Below, one piece after another: positions 33,202 through 41,535 of a stretch of 64,000 nt of DNA. The notes under the pieces were generated by a model. The model was not told the DNA's origin. It was given only the letters and a program-made list of their open reading frames with translations, and did no database searches. The translations under genes and the position numbers were made by a program. The stretch comes from Mesorhizobium loti R88b. Its GTDB lineage: Bacteria; Pseudomonadota; Alphaproteobacteria; Rhizobiales; Rhizobiaceae. The stretch covers positions 1 through 64,000 of the forward strand of contig NZ_CP033367.1 in the NCBI RefSeq assembly GCF_013170845.1. Reading direction: 5' to 3'. Numbering within the stretch: position 1 is the stretch's first letter; each line of letters starts with the position of its first letter.

Positions 33202-33249
33202 ATGCATGTCGTTGTCCCAAAACCGGGACCACTTTTGAGCGACATGCAT
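33202..33249. repeat. Palindromic intergenic repeat (ATGCATGTCG-arm type)
   Basis: Perfect arms ATGCATGTCG (33202) and CGACATGCAT (33240) flank CCAAAACCG-N4-CACTTTTG. The last base is the final base-pair of the miaB stop codon, so the element abuts the gene exactly. Confidence 0.7.
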
Positions 33250-34658
33250 CAGGCCAACTCGGCGAACAGGCTATTGTAGCCCGTCTTCGTGATTCGCACC
33301 CGGATAATGTCACCGATTTCGCCGGCCATTTCATCAACAATAACGGGCTGCAGCCAAGGCGAGCGGCCAACCTTCTGGCCAGCTTGGCGGCCGCGCTTCT
33401 CGATCAGCGTGTCTATGGTGCTGCCGACCAGGCTCAAGCCGAAATCCTGCTGCTGTTTCAAGAGCAATGCCTGCAGCCGCTGTAGCCGCTCGTCCTTGAC
33501 CGTTTCGGGCACGTGATCGGGCATGTCGGCGCCCGGCGTGCCGGGGCGCGGCGAATATTTGAACGAGAAGGCCGAAGCGTAGTTCACCTGGCGCACCAGC
33601 TCCATGGTCGCCTCGAAATCGGCTTCGGTCTCGCCGGGGAAGCCGACGATGAAATCACCGGACAGAGCGATATCGGGCCGGGCAGTGCGGATGCGGTCGA
33701 GCAGAGTCAGATAGTCTCTCGCCGTATGCCTGCGATTCATCGCTTTCAGGATCCGGTCGGACCCCGATTGCACCGGCAGATGCAGATAAGGCATCAGCGC
33801 TGGGAGATCACGGTGGGCCGCGATCAGCTCATCATCCATGTCGCGCGGGTGGCTGGTGGTGTAGCGCAGCCGCGCGAGCCCGGGAATCTCGGCCAGCCGG
33901 AACAGCAGACGGCCAAGGCCCCATTCCTCGCCATTGTCGCCCTTGCCATGCCAGGCATTGACGTTCTGGCCAAGCAGCGTCACTTCGCGGACGCCGGCTT
34001 CGGCCAGACGCTGCGCCTCGGCGACGATCTGCGCCACCGGCCGCGAGACTTCAGAGCCTCTTGTATAGGGCACGACGCAGAAGGTGCAGAACTTGTCGCA
34101 GCCTTCCTGCACGGTCAGGAAGGCGGTGACGCCGCGCTTGATGAGCTCGGCGCGCTTGGGCTGCGGCAGATGTTCGAACTTGTCCTCGATGGCGTAATCG
34201 GTCTCGACGATCTTCTCGCCGCCACGGACTCTCGCCAGCACGTCGGGCAAGCGATGATAGGTCTGCGGGCCGATGACCAGATCGACCGCGGGCGACCGAC
34301 GGATGATCTCCGCACCTTCGGCCTGCGCCACGCAACCAGCGACACCGATCAACAGTTCGCGGCCGGCAATGGCGCGCTCCGCCTTCATGTCGCGGATGCG
34401 GCCGAGCTCGGAATAGACCTTTTCGGCCGCTTTTTCCCTGATGTGACAGGTGTTGAGCAGCACCAGATCGGCGTCGTCGATAACATCGGTCGCGGTATAG
34501 CCGTCGGCGGCCAGCGCATCGCCCATGCGCTGTGAATCATAGACGTTCATCTGGCAGCCATAGGTCTTGATGAAGACCTTCTTAGCTGCCGTGGCACGCA
34601 CCGCCGGCTGTCCAGCCGCCGTCCCGATGTCGTCGCTTTCAATCGTGTTCAAGTCCAT
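33249..34658 (-). CDS. miaB: tRNA-2-methylthio-N6-dimethylallyladenosine synthase
   Basis: 469-residue radical-SAM methylthiotransferase acting on A37 of tRNAs. The N-terminal UPF0004 cluster cysteines are in [19 protein letters not shown] and [11 protein letters not shown]; the radical-SAM triad is [21 protein letters not shown] domain is at the C-terminus. Start chosen at ATG 34658 ([10 protein letters not shown]); the frame is open to 34709. Its stop codon lies at the edge of the repeat at 33202. Confidence 0.95.
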   Translation of the reverse strand: MDLNTIESDDIGTAAGQPAVRATAAKKVFIKTYGCQMNVYDSQRMGDALAADGYTATDVIDDADLVLLNTCHIREKAAEKVYSELGRIRDMKAERAIAGRELLIGVAGCVAQAEGAEIIRRSPAVDLVIGPQTYHRLPDVLARVRGGEKIVETDYAIEDKFEHLPQPKRAELIKRGVTAFLTVQEGCDKFCTFCVVPYTRGSEVSRPVAQIVAEAQRLAEAGVREVTLLGQNVNAWHGKGDNGEEWGLGRLLFRLAEIPGLARLRYTTSHPRDMDDELIAAHRDLPALMPYLHLPVQSGSDRILKAMNRRHTARDYLTLLDRIRTARPDIALSGDFIVGFPGETEADFEATMELVRQVNYASAFSFKYSPRPGTPGADMPDHVPETVKDERLQRLQALLLKQQQDFGLSLVGSTIDTLIEKRGRQAGQKVGRSPWLQPVIVDEMAGEIGDIIRVRITKTGYNSLFAELA

Positions 34659-34732
34659 CCGGCGGCTTCTAACGCCTTTCGATGACAAAAAACAGACGAT
34701 TCTCGACATGCGCCCGCGAGCGCATGCCGGCT

Positions 34733-35533
34733 CTAGCGGCTCGGGCGCGGGTCGGCGAGTGCTGCCTGCATCATCTCGCGCACCTGGCTTTCCATCAGCC
34801 TGGCCGTTTCCTTGCGGTTCGAACCCTTGGCAAAGGCGATCGGCTCACCGAAATGCACTTCGACATCGAGCGCGCCTTCCGCCAGCAGCACCTTGAGATG
34901 CGGCATCAAATCCTCGTCACCGATCCAGGCCGAGATCGGCCGGTGGCGGCGGCCGAGCGGCACGCCGTGCAGGCGCGTGTAGGCGATCGCCACCGGCTGG
35001 ATGAACACCTGCTCGGCCGCACCTTCTGCAATCGCCATCGAGGCGGCGCCGAACAACGTGCTCTTGAACGGCAGGACGGCATTGCCGTCACCGGTCGAGC
35101 CCTCGGCAAACAGCACCATGGCGTCGCCCTTGGCCATGCGGTTGGCGATCTCGCTCGCCTGGTCACCCGAGGAACGCTTGCGCTCGCGCTCGATGAAGAC
35201 GGTGCGCTGCAGCTTCGACAGCATGCCGATCAGTGGCCAGCCTTCCATATCGGCCCTGGCGATGAACTTCACATCGGCAAAAGAGCCAAGCACCATGATG
35301 TCGGTCCAGGAGATGTGGTTTGCGGCAACCAGCAAGGGCCGCTTGTCGGACAACGCCCCCTTGACATGGATGCGGATGCCGAGCGCCCGAACGATCATCC
35401 TGTGCCAGATCTTGAGAATGACGGTTTCTGGCCACCAGCCGGTCTTCATCGACAGTATCTGCAACGGCACGAGGACCAGCGAGCCGGCAACGACGAGGCC
35501 CAGCGCCAGGAAAATCCTGATTTTCTTGATCAT
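34733..35533 (-). CDS. plsC: 1-acyl-sn-glycerol-3-phosphate acyltransferase
   Basis: 266-residue membrane acyltransferase making phosphatidic acid. The N-terminal helix is [21 protein letters not shown]. The catalytic HX4D motif is ANHISWTDI and the substrate-binding motif is [13 protein letters not shown] 35533. It lies between rimI and miaB on the same strand with short spacers, part of the long co-directional series. Confidence 0.92.
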   Translation of the reverse strand: MIKKIRIFLALGLVVAGSLVLVPLQILSMKTGWWPETVILKIWHRMIVRALGIRIHVKGALSDKRPLLVAANHISWTDIMVLGSFADVKFIARADMEGWPLIGMLSKLQRTVFIERERKRSSGDQASEIANRMAKGDAMVLFAEGSTGDGNAVLPFKSTLFGAASMAIAEGAAEQVFIQPVAIAYTRLHGVPLGRRHRPISAWIGDEDLMPHLKVLLAEGALDVEVHFGEPIAFAKGSNRKETARLMESQVREMMQAALADPRPSR

Positions 35534-35553
35534 CGCCCTACCCCGGCCTCTGG

Positions 35554-36048
35554 CTAGCGAAGATCGCGGCGCATGACAAGCGCGCCGGTCGGCCCGCGAT
35601 CGGGCGACTTGTAGTAATCCGGGCGCTTGCCGACCTCACGGAACCCCAGCCGCCGATAGAGGGCGATTGCGGCGACATTGGTCTCGTCGACCTCAAGAAA
35701 CAGCGCTTCGGCGCGTTGCACATGCAGTTCGCGCAGCACCGCGTCCATCAACTGCCAGCCCAGCCCTTGCCGGCGATGGGATCGCGCCACCGCGACGGTC
35801 AGGATCTCGCCCTCGCCGGCCGCCAGCCGGGCCAGCACGAAGCCGACCGGCGGCTTGGCGCCCTGCCCGGTTTCGCGCGCGGCGTAGCCGAACACCGTGT
35901 CCTGTCCGAGCAAGGCGGCAAACTCGCCATCAGTCCACGGGCGGACAAAGTCTTCGCGATGCAGCAGCGAGACCGTAGGGCTGTCGCTGATCCTGAGCGG
36001 CTCAAGCGCATAGTCCCGGCGGCGCGGCTGGAGAAAAGGTATGCGCAT
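35554..36048 (-). CDS. rimI: Ribosomal protein S18-alanine N-acetyltransferase-like
   Basis: 164-residue GNAT protein with VAVARSHRRQGLGWQLMDAVL (acetyl-CoA loop) and the RimI-type LFLEVDETNVAAIALYRRLG followed by FREVGKRPDYY. It acetylates the N-terminal alanine of S18 in E. coli; here it also sits next to tsaB, the typical pair. Start at ATG 36048; the open frame extends to 36156 across the repeat but that extension is not plausible. Spacing to tsaB is 61 bases, almost entirely repeat. Confidence 0.88.
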   Translation of the reverse strand: MRIPFLQPRRRDYALEPLRISDSPTVSLLHREDFVRPWTDGEFAALLGQDTVFGYAARETGQGAKPPVGFVLARLAAGEGEILTVAVARSHRRQGLGWQLMDAVLRELHVQRAEALFLEVDETNVAAIALYRRLGFREVGKRPDYYKSPDRGPTGALVMRRDLR

Positions 36049-36070
36049 TAATTTTCGTTTTCTTGTTTGA

Positions 36071-36115
36071 CCATGATCTTTTCCGAAAACCGGATTCCAC
36101 TTTTCGGGATCATGG
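36071..36115. repeat. Palindromic intergenic repeat (CATGATC-arm type)
   Basis: Arms CCATGATC (36071) and GATCATGG (36108) flank CCGAAAACCG-N6-CACTTTTCGG. On the minus strand the right arm supplies the tsaB stop codon (TGA at 36112-36110) and the preceding proline codon, so the element defines the end of TsaB. Confidence 0.75.
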
Positions 36116-36787
36116 TCTGAGCCTTGAAAGAATAAATCCGGCTTGCGGCTTGGCATCCGCGCCGCGCAAATAAAGTGGTTTCGGCCTTTCGCCCTCGCTC
36201 TTGGCCGCAGCCAAGCGGGCGTAGGTGAGAATGTCGGCCGTAGCTGTCTGAGGCCCTATATCGAAGGCAAGTCCAACCGCTGCGGCGATCTGCGCCGCCG
36301 CGGTACCGGTCAGCACCGAAGACTGTTCCTTCGCCATGGCCACGGCATCCGCAAGTGTGACCACCGCCGGACCGTAAGTCAAATCTGACATTCTATCGTA
36401 CAGAGCCGCATGGATTTCCTCGCGGCCTGCATCGAGTGCCGCCAACACGGTGCGGCCGGGAAATGCCATCGCCGCCTCGGCGGCCAGCGCCTCGAGCGTC
36501 GTCACCCCGATCGCCGGAATTTTCAACGCCAGAGCCAGGCCACGCGCCGTGGAGACACCGACACGCAGACCGGTGAAGGAGCCCGGACCGACGGAGACGG
36601 CAATGGCACCGAGACCGGCATAATCCGTCGCGCCGGCCCTCAGCGCCTCGGCAATGACAGCCATCAGGTGCTCGGCATGGCCCTTGCCGAGGTCAAGCGC
36701 CGAACGGCCAAGCTCCAGTCCGGCCGCCGCGTCGTAGACGCAGGCGGCGCAGAGGCTGGCGGCACAGTCGATGGCAAGCACTTTCAT
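36110..36787 (-). CDS. tsaB: tRNA threonylcarbamoyladenosine biosynthesis protein TsaB
   Basis: 225-residue ASKHA-fold partner of TsaD for the t6A37 modification. The N-terminal phosphate loop reads MKVLAIDCAASLCAACVYD and the central VSVGPGSFTGLRVGVSTARG is the family hallmark. The C-terminal half is less conserved. ATG 36787. Its last residues and stop codon come from the repeat at 36071, suggesting the original C-terminus was changed by the element. It precedes rimI in the series. Confidence 0.93.
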   Translation of the reverse strand: MKVLAIDCAASLCAACVYDAAAGLELGRSALDLGKGHAEHLMAVIAEALRAGATDYAGLGAIAVSVGPGSFTGLRVGVSTARGLALALKIPAIGVTTLEALAAEAAMAFPGRTVLAALDAGREEIHAALYDRMSDLTYGPAVVTLADAVAMAKEQSSVLTGTAAAQIAAAVGLAFDIGPQTATADILTYARLAAAKSEGERPKPLYLRGADAKPQAGFILSRLRP

Positions 36788-36877
36788 GAGACGACCGGTT
36801 GGAAAAACAACTCCCTGTGCCCGCCATGGGGCGCCACGGCAAGCACAATTTGTTAAGCGGCTTCGGTTCGCGCTTTG

Positions 36878-37981
36878 TCAGACCTGCTCGATGCGCAGCA
36901 TGTGATTGTCCCAGACATAGTCCGGCTCCGATCGCGTCGCACCGCTGCCCTCGATGATCTCGCCGGCGCCCGTAGTGGCCATGAACCCCGATCCGTCCGG
37001 TGCCAGGCCGCAGACCTCGACCAGCGTACTTGACGAGACCACCCGGCCGCTCGCCGCATCGATCACGACAAGCGAATTGCCTTCCGGCGACGAGACGGCG
37101 ACGGTGCCGGCATCAGGATTGGCGGCGACCGAGCCGATATAGTTGCGGAAGCCGGACAATATGTCTGGCGGCATGTCGATCAGCTGCAGCTCCTTGCCGC
37201 GCGCGGCGCGGCCGACCAGCAGCGGACGGTCGGTGCCCGTCCCCCGATACTGGCAGCCGAACCAGACTGTGCCGGATGGGTCGGTGTCCATGTGGCGGAT
37301 CGACAGCTGGTGTAGTGCCGCCGGCAATTCATGCTTCTCGATCAGGTCGCCGGTAACGCGGTCGATCAGCACATAGGACGGCTTCATGGTGGCGATGTTG
37401 AGCTCGGCGCGGCCATAGTCCGGATGGGTCTCGATGCCGCCATTGGCGACCGCGATCGTCCTGCCGTCGCCCGGCAGCAGAAGTTCGTGCGGGCCCATGC
37501 CGTAGGTCGGAAATTCGCCGATGCGGCTGAATTTCGCCCGCGCATCATAGATGCCAATGACGCCGGCGGCGTTGTCGAAATCGTTCTCGGTGGCATAGAG
37601 CAAGGCGCCATCGGGCGAGAACACGCCATGGCCGAAGAAATGCCGGCCGGTGATGCTGGCGATGGTTTGCGGGGCGTCGCGCCCGGCGTGATCAAAGATC
37701 ACGGCGAAGGTGCCGGGCTGGCGGGCAAAGACCACCGAACGCTTCGACACGGGATCGAAGGTGACGTCATGGCCGCGATCGGGCAGGTCGATTGCATGCA
37801 GCACCTTGCCGGCCTCGGACAGGACGGCGGCGCCAAAACTGCCGTCGCGCTTGACGAACGCCGTGGCGAAGACGGCATCCGCCGCAAGCGTCGCCGCCCA
37901 CGCAGGCGGCGCTATCGCAGCGGCAAAGCCAATGCCTGCGGCCCGCAGGAAATCACGGCGATCGATCAGCGGCGTCTTCAA
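36878..37981 (-). CDS. DUF1513 periplasmic protein of iron cluster
   Basis: 367 residues with a twin-arginine-like N-terminus (IDRRDFLRAAGIGFAAAIAPPAWA), predicting export in folded form. The rest looks like a beta-propeller (repeated strands such as HDVTFDPVSKRSVVFARQPG and GHGVFSPDGALLYATENDF). The sequence and its company, imelysins and a di-haem oxidoreductase, fit DUF1513, which recurs in iron-regulated clusters of proteobacteria. Function unproven. It begins two bases after the second imelysin gene ends, so it is the last gene of that operon. Confidence 0.8.
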   Translation of the reverse strand: MKTPLIDRRDFLRAAGIGFAAAIAPPAWAATLAADAVFATAFVKRDGSFGAAVLSEAGKVLHAIDLPDRGHDVTFDPVSKRSVVFARQPGTFAVIFDHAGRDAPQTIASITGRHFFGHGVFSPDGALLYATENDFDNAAGVIGIYDARAKFSRIGEFPTYGMGPHELLLPGDGRTIAVANGGIETHPDYGRAELNIATMKPSYVLIDRVTGDLIEKHELPAALHQLSIRHMDTDPSGTVWFGCQYRGTGTDRPLLVGRAARGKELQLIDMPPDILSGFRNYIGSVAANPDAGTVAVSSPEGNSLVVIDAASGRVVSSSTLVEVCGLAPDGSGFMATTGAGEIIEGSGATRSEPDYVWDNHMLRIEQV

Positions 37982-37983
37982 GA

Positions 37984-39063
37984 TCAGTCTCCATCCAGCG
38001 ACGAAAAGCCGGCGGTCAGGCCGAATTCAGCAGTCAGCCTGGTGCCGATCAGGGTCGACAGGCTGGAGGTGATCAGGGTGAAATGCTCGAGTTTTTCGCG
38101 TAGCGCAGGATCCGCAAGCACCTTGTCGATCGGGCCTTGAACCGACTTGGCGGTGGCGACACCGTTGACCAGCTGGATATGGATCGATTCCGCCATCCAG
38201 CGCGCATCCGACGGCAAGGCATCGCCAAGCTTCGAGGCCTGGAACAGCGCATCTATGCCGGCGAGATTTCCAGCCAGGGATGTGGTGGTGTTTTGCGAAC
38301 GCCAATAAATTGCCTGTTTTGGTTTGTCCGCCTCGGGCTTGCCACCCAGAAAGCCCTTCAGACGGACATCCCTTACCATTTCGAGTTCGTTGATGAAGAC
38401 ACCGACCAGTTCTGTCACGGCTTCGTTGCCGTCGCGGTAGAGCGGGTTCTGCGGTCCTGGATTGGCCCAGATTGCGGCAAAGCCATCCGGCTTGTTCCAA
38501 GCTTCGTTGACGTCCTTGGCCATGCTTTCGATGTTGCCGGCGACCGCTGCGCCATAGGCGCAACGATAGGGATCATCCTTGCCGGTCAGCGTATCGGCGC
38601 CGTCGCCGTAGAGGACGAATTCCAGCGCACCGAGCCCCTGCATGGCAATGCTCTTGCCGGTCAGTTGTGCCGGATCGGTGGCGGTCGGGTCCTTGGCGGA
38701 CAACGCCGCCTGCACCTGTTTCAGGCCGAGGCTCTTGCGATCCGGCCAGTAAAGCATGCGCTCCAGCCGATTGTTATCCTTGATCGGCCCAAAGCCGATG
38801 ATCTCGGCCGATGACCAGGCATCGACCGTGGCTGAAAATTCGGCCCGCGCTGCGCCGAGTCCCCCTTGCGAGGGCGCTTCGCAGAGCTTGTGCATCGCCT
38901 TCGTCAGGATCTCGGCGTGCTGGTGCAGGCTGGCATAGGCGGGGCGGACAAAGCCGTCGATTGCGCGCTGGATGATGTCGGAGGCTTTCACCGCCGCCGA
39001 TGCGGGGAAAACACCCAGCAAGGCCAGCGGAAGAACGAGAACCAGTGCAGAGCGCTTCAGCAT
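37984..39063 (-). CDS. Imelysin-family periplasmic protein (copy 2)
   Basis: 359 residues with a signal peptide (LKRSALVLVLPLALLGVFPASA). The helical imelysin/M75 fold is supported by length and by segments such as AWSSAEIIGFGPIKDNNRLERMLYWPDRKSLGLKQ (split by eye into DAWSSAEIIGFGP and RMLYWPDR). The family GxHxxE motif is altered: the corresponding site reads GLGALEF, with Gly in place of His. ATG 39063 overlaps the stop of the di-haem oxidoreductase by one base. The frame is open far upstream but the signal peptide fixes this start. Probably iron-binding or transport-related; not expected to act as a peptidase. Confidence 0.85.
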   Translation of the reverse strand: MLKRSALVLVLPLALLGVFPASAAVKASDIIQRAIDGFVRPAYASLHQHAEILTKAMHKLCEAPSQGGLGAARAEFSATVDAWSSAEIIGFGPIKDNNRLERMLYWPDRKSLGLKQVQAALSAKDPTATDPAQLTGKSIAMQGLGALEFVLYGDGADTLTGKDDPYRCAYGAAVAGNIESMAKDVNEAWNKPDGFAAIWANPGPQNPLYRDGNEAVTELVGVFINELEMVRDVRLKGFLGGKPEADKPKQAIYWRSQNTTTSLAGNLAGIDALFQASKLGDALPSDARWMAESIHIQLVNGVATAKSVQGPIDKVLADPALREKLEHFTLITSSLSTLIGTRLTAEFGLTAGFSSLDGD

Positions 39064-40664
39064 CACAGTGCCTCCAGGAATTTGAGCAGCGCATCGCGCT
39101 CGGCCGCGTTGGCGGCGGCAAAGCGGTCGCGCGCCTTCTGCGCCTCGCCACCATGCCACAGGATCGCCTCGGTCAGGCTGCGCGCGCGGCCATCGTGCAG
39201 AAAGAAGGAATTGCCGTTGACGGTCTCGGTGAGGCCTATGCCCCAGAGTGGCGGGGTGCGCCATTCGCTGCCCGTTGCATCGCCCACCGCCTGGCCGTCA
39301 GCCAGATCCGGGCCCATGTCGTGTAGCAGGAAATCGGAATAGGGCCAAATCAACTGGAAGGCCTGCGCGTTGTTGGGTGCGTCGCGGCGGGTGACGAATT
39401 TCGGCGTGTGGCAGGAAACGCAGCCGATCTCATAGAAAACCTTCTTGCCGGCGAGCACATCGGGTTTGTCGAGGTCACGGCGGGCCGGCACGGTCAGGTT
39501 CTGCGAATAGAAGGTAACGAGATCCATCACCGGCGGCGGTGCCTCCACCGGGCCGAGCCGCTGCTGCACGCCATTCGGCATTGCGAGGCATTTTGCCTGA
39601 GCGGCGGTGCAATCGCCCCAGTGTTTGGGTTCTTCCGGCGTCGAGATGCCGATGTCGCCGGCAAAGGCATCCGCCGCCTGCTGGCGGATCGATGCTGTCT
39701 GCGCCTTCCAGCCGAAGCGGCCAAGCGTCAGTTCCCCGCCGCGACCGGCGCGCACGATGTTGGGCCTGCCGGAGATGCCGTCACCGTCGCTATCATCCGG
39801 ATCGGCGTGGGCCAGAATGTCAGCCGGTGCGATCTGCTCGATCAGGCCAAGGCCGATCATCGGCGGTGTCAGGCGCGGCGACAGCTTGGTGCGCGGATCG
39901 AGCGGCCCATAGGCCAGATCGGTGACGAAATAGCTGGGTTTGCGCAGGGAAACCACGGTGCCATCCGTCAGCTTTACCTTACGCTCGAGATAGTCGACAT
40001 GCATCTTGCCTTCGCCGCGCAGGCCGGGCACCGCCAGCTCCTGCAACTGAGTGCCATAGACCGGATCGGGAAAATTGAGCATCTGGTGAGCGGCAAGGGC
40101 CGCCTTCTCGTCGGCGCTGCTGGCATCGCGCGCCAACCGCAGGAACATCGAGGTGGTGCCGGTATCGCCTTGCGGCGGACGGCCACGGCCGTCTTTCAGG
40201 TGGCAGTTCTGGCATGCGCGTTCGTTGAACAGCGGACCAAGCCCATCCGATGCCTGCGTCGAGGACGGCGACGACACCCAGTTCTTGCGAAACAAAGCGT
40301 TGCCGAGCTTGAAAGTGCCCTCTTCCTCGAACGTGATGTTGGCCGAGGGTTGCGAAAAGGAATCGCGGCTGACCTCTTTTTCCGAGGTCCCTGCGCCACC
40401 TTGCATCAGCTCGAACGGCTCGGGTTTGGAGAAATCCGTGGTCGGCCTGGTGATGACGGTGACGCGCGCCTGATCTCCGGCGTTGAGGTCGGTGCGCGTG
40501 GTGGCAAGGCCTGCAGGCTGGAGATCGCCGGCCATAGCGGACGATGTCAGCGCCAGCACGAGAATGGTACAGCGCCGAGCAGCCGATAGGGCTGGCGTTT
40601 TTCGAAGGGGCGGCGAGCCGGCGGCCCGCCGCAAGCGGCGCGAGAATTCTAAGAGGCGCCGCAT
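39063..40664 (-). CDS. Di-haem oxidoreductase (DUF1111, cytochrome c-like)
   Basis: 533 residues with an N-terminal Arg-rich region and hydrophobic stretch (CTILVLALTSSAMAGD) likely to direct export. Two c-type haem sites CQNCH (residue about 144) and CVSCH (about 425) are present, as in the DUF1111 thiol-oxidoreductase-like family. The C-terminal part has GIGLTETVNGNSFFLHDGRA. It may reduce or oxidise iron in the periplasm for the imelysin partners; this is inference from context. It lies 12 bases after bfr and overlaps the second imelysin gene. Confidence 0.85.
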   Translation of the reverse strand: MRRLLEFSRRLRRAAGSPPLRKTPALSAARRCTILVLALTSSAMAGDLQPAGLATTRTDLNAGDQARVTVITRPTTDFSKPEPFELMQGGAGTSEKEVSRDSFSQPSANITFEEEGTFKLGNALFRKNWVSSPSSTQASDGLGPLFNERACQNCHLKDGRGRPPQGDTGTTSMFLRLARDASSADEKAALAAHQMLNFPDPVYGTQLQELAVPGLRGEGKMHVDYLERKVKLTDGTVVSLRKPSYFVTDLAYGPLDPRTKLSPRLTPPMIGLGLIEQIAPADILAHADPDDSDGDGISGRPNIVRAGRGGELTLGRFGWKAQTASIRQQAADAFAGDIGISTPEEPKHWGDCTAAQAKCLAMPNGVQQRLGPVEAPPPVMDLVTFYSQNLTVPARRDLDKPDVLAGKKVFYEIGCVSCHTPKFVTRRDAPNNAQAFQLIWPYSDFLLHDMGPDLADGQAVGDATGSEWRTPPLWGIGLTETVNGNSFFLHDGRARSLTEAILWHGGEAQKARDRFAAANAAERDALLKFLEAL

Positions 40665-40676
40665 TCCCGCATGCCT

Positions 40677-41162
40677 TTACTCCGCCTCGTTGGCCGAGTC
40701 GGCATTGAGCTGGCCGTACTTTCCCTCGCCGATCGAGGCGAGCAGGTCGAGCTGCGTCTCGAGGAAGTCGATGTGACCTTCCTCGTCAGCCAGCAGATCC
40801 TCGAACAGCTTCATCGTCACGTAGTCGCCCAGATCGTGGCAGATTTCGCGCGAACGCTTGTAGGCGGTGCGTGCGTCATATTCACCGGCAAGGTCGGATT
40901 CGAGTACTTCCTTGACATTCTGCCCGATGCGCAGCGGCGCCACGGACTGCAGGTTCGGATGGCCTTCGAGAAAGATGATGCGGGCGATGAGCTTGTCGGC
41001 GTGGTGCATCTCCTCGATCGATTCGGCCCGCTCCTTCTTTGCCAGCTTGGTGTATCCCCAATCCTCCAAAAGACGGAAATGCACCCAATATTGATTGACG
41101 GCTCCGAGCTCCAGAAAAAGAGCCTCGTTAAGCCGCTCGATGATCTGAATTTCGCCTTTCAT
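40677..41162 (-). CDS. bfr: Bacterioferritin
   Basis: 161-residue 24-mer iron-storage protein. Aligning by eye to E. coli Bfr, the ferroxidase ligands are present: E18 ([10 protein letters not shown]), E51 and H54 ([10 protein letters not shown]), E94 (DLAGEYDAR), E127 and H130 (ADEEGHIDF). The haem ligand Met52 is present. Start at ATG 41162; the frame is open to 41330 but overlaps bfd. It follows bfd with a 35-base overlap and precedes the di-haem oxidoreductase. Confidence 0.95.
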   Translation of the reverse strand: MKGEIQIIERLNEALFLELGAVNQYWVHFRLLEDWGYTKLAKKERAESIEEMHHADKLIARIIFLEGHPNLQSVAPLRIGQNVKEVLESDLAGEYDARTAYKRSREICHDLGDYVTMKLFEDLLADEEGHIDFLETQLDLLASIGEGKYGQLNADSANEAE

Positions 41163-41439
41163 GGGTTCTGCTCCCGTATTGGACGCGCAGGCCTCTGACG
41201 CGATCCAGGTGTGAAACGACATCCACACCGCTCGCCTCCGAGCGGGCGTGATAATTTTCGGTGACCCGAATGATCGTTTCCACCACATTTGGGAAGCAGC
41301 CGCAACAGCGGCCGCGCTTTTGCATGGCATGATAAATCTTTGCCGGCACGATGAGCTGCCAGGGATCCAGATCCAGCAGGCCGATGATCGTCTGCTCGAT
41401 TTCCTTCTCGGTAATGATATTGCAATGGCAGATCAGCAT
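41128..41439 (-). CDS. bfd: Bacterioferritin-associated ferredoxin
   Basis: 103 residues with the BFD [2Fe-2S] cysteines: [13 protein letters not shown] at the N-terminus and [13 protein letters not shown] near residue 43. It reduces stored Fe3+ in Bfr for release. The body is about 65 residues; the remaining 35-40 residues run past the bfr start and overlap it by 35 bases, which is longer than the typical Bfd. The adjacency to bfr supports the assignment strongly. Start ATG 41439. Confidence 0.9.
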   Translation of the reverse strand: MLICHCNIITEKEIEQTIIGLLDLDPWQLIVPAKIYHAMQKRGRCCGCFPNVVETIIRVTENYHARSEASGVDVVSHLDRVRGLRVQYGSRTHERRNSDHRAA

Positions 41440-41494
41440 TGACTTGGCTCTGGCTGACGGCGCTTCCTCCTCGCCGCGTGGCTTAAATCTTCAT

Positions 41495-41523
41495 CGGGCA
41501 TGATCCTTTCAAGACCATGCTCG
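41495..41523. repeat. Degenerate short inverted repeat between imelysin and bfd
   Basis: CGGGCATGATC (41495) and GACCATGCTCG (41513) form an 11-position imperfect inverted repeat with a 7-base loop. The arms look like the CATGATC-type repeat at 36071 with the AAAACCG-CACTTTT core deleted. On the transcribed strand it would form a hairpin in the imelysin-bfd spacer. Confidence 0.45.
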
Positions 41524-41535
41524 GGGGTTTTTCCC

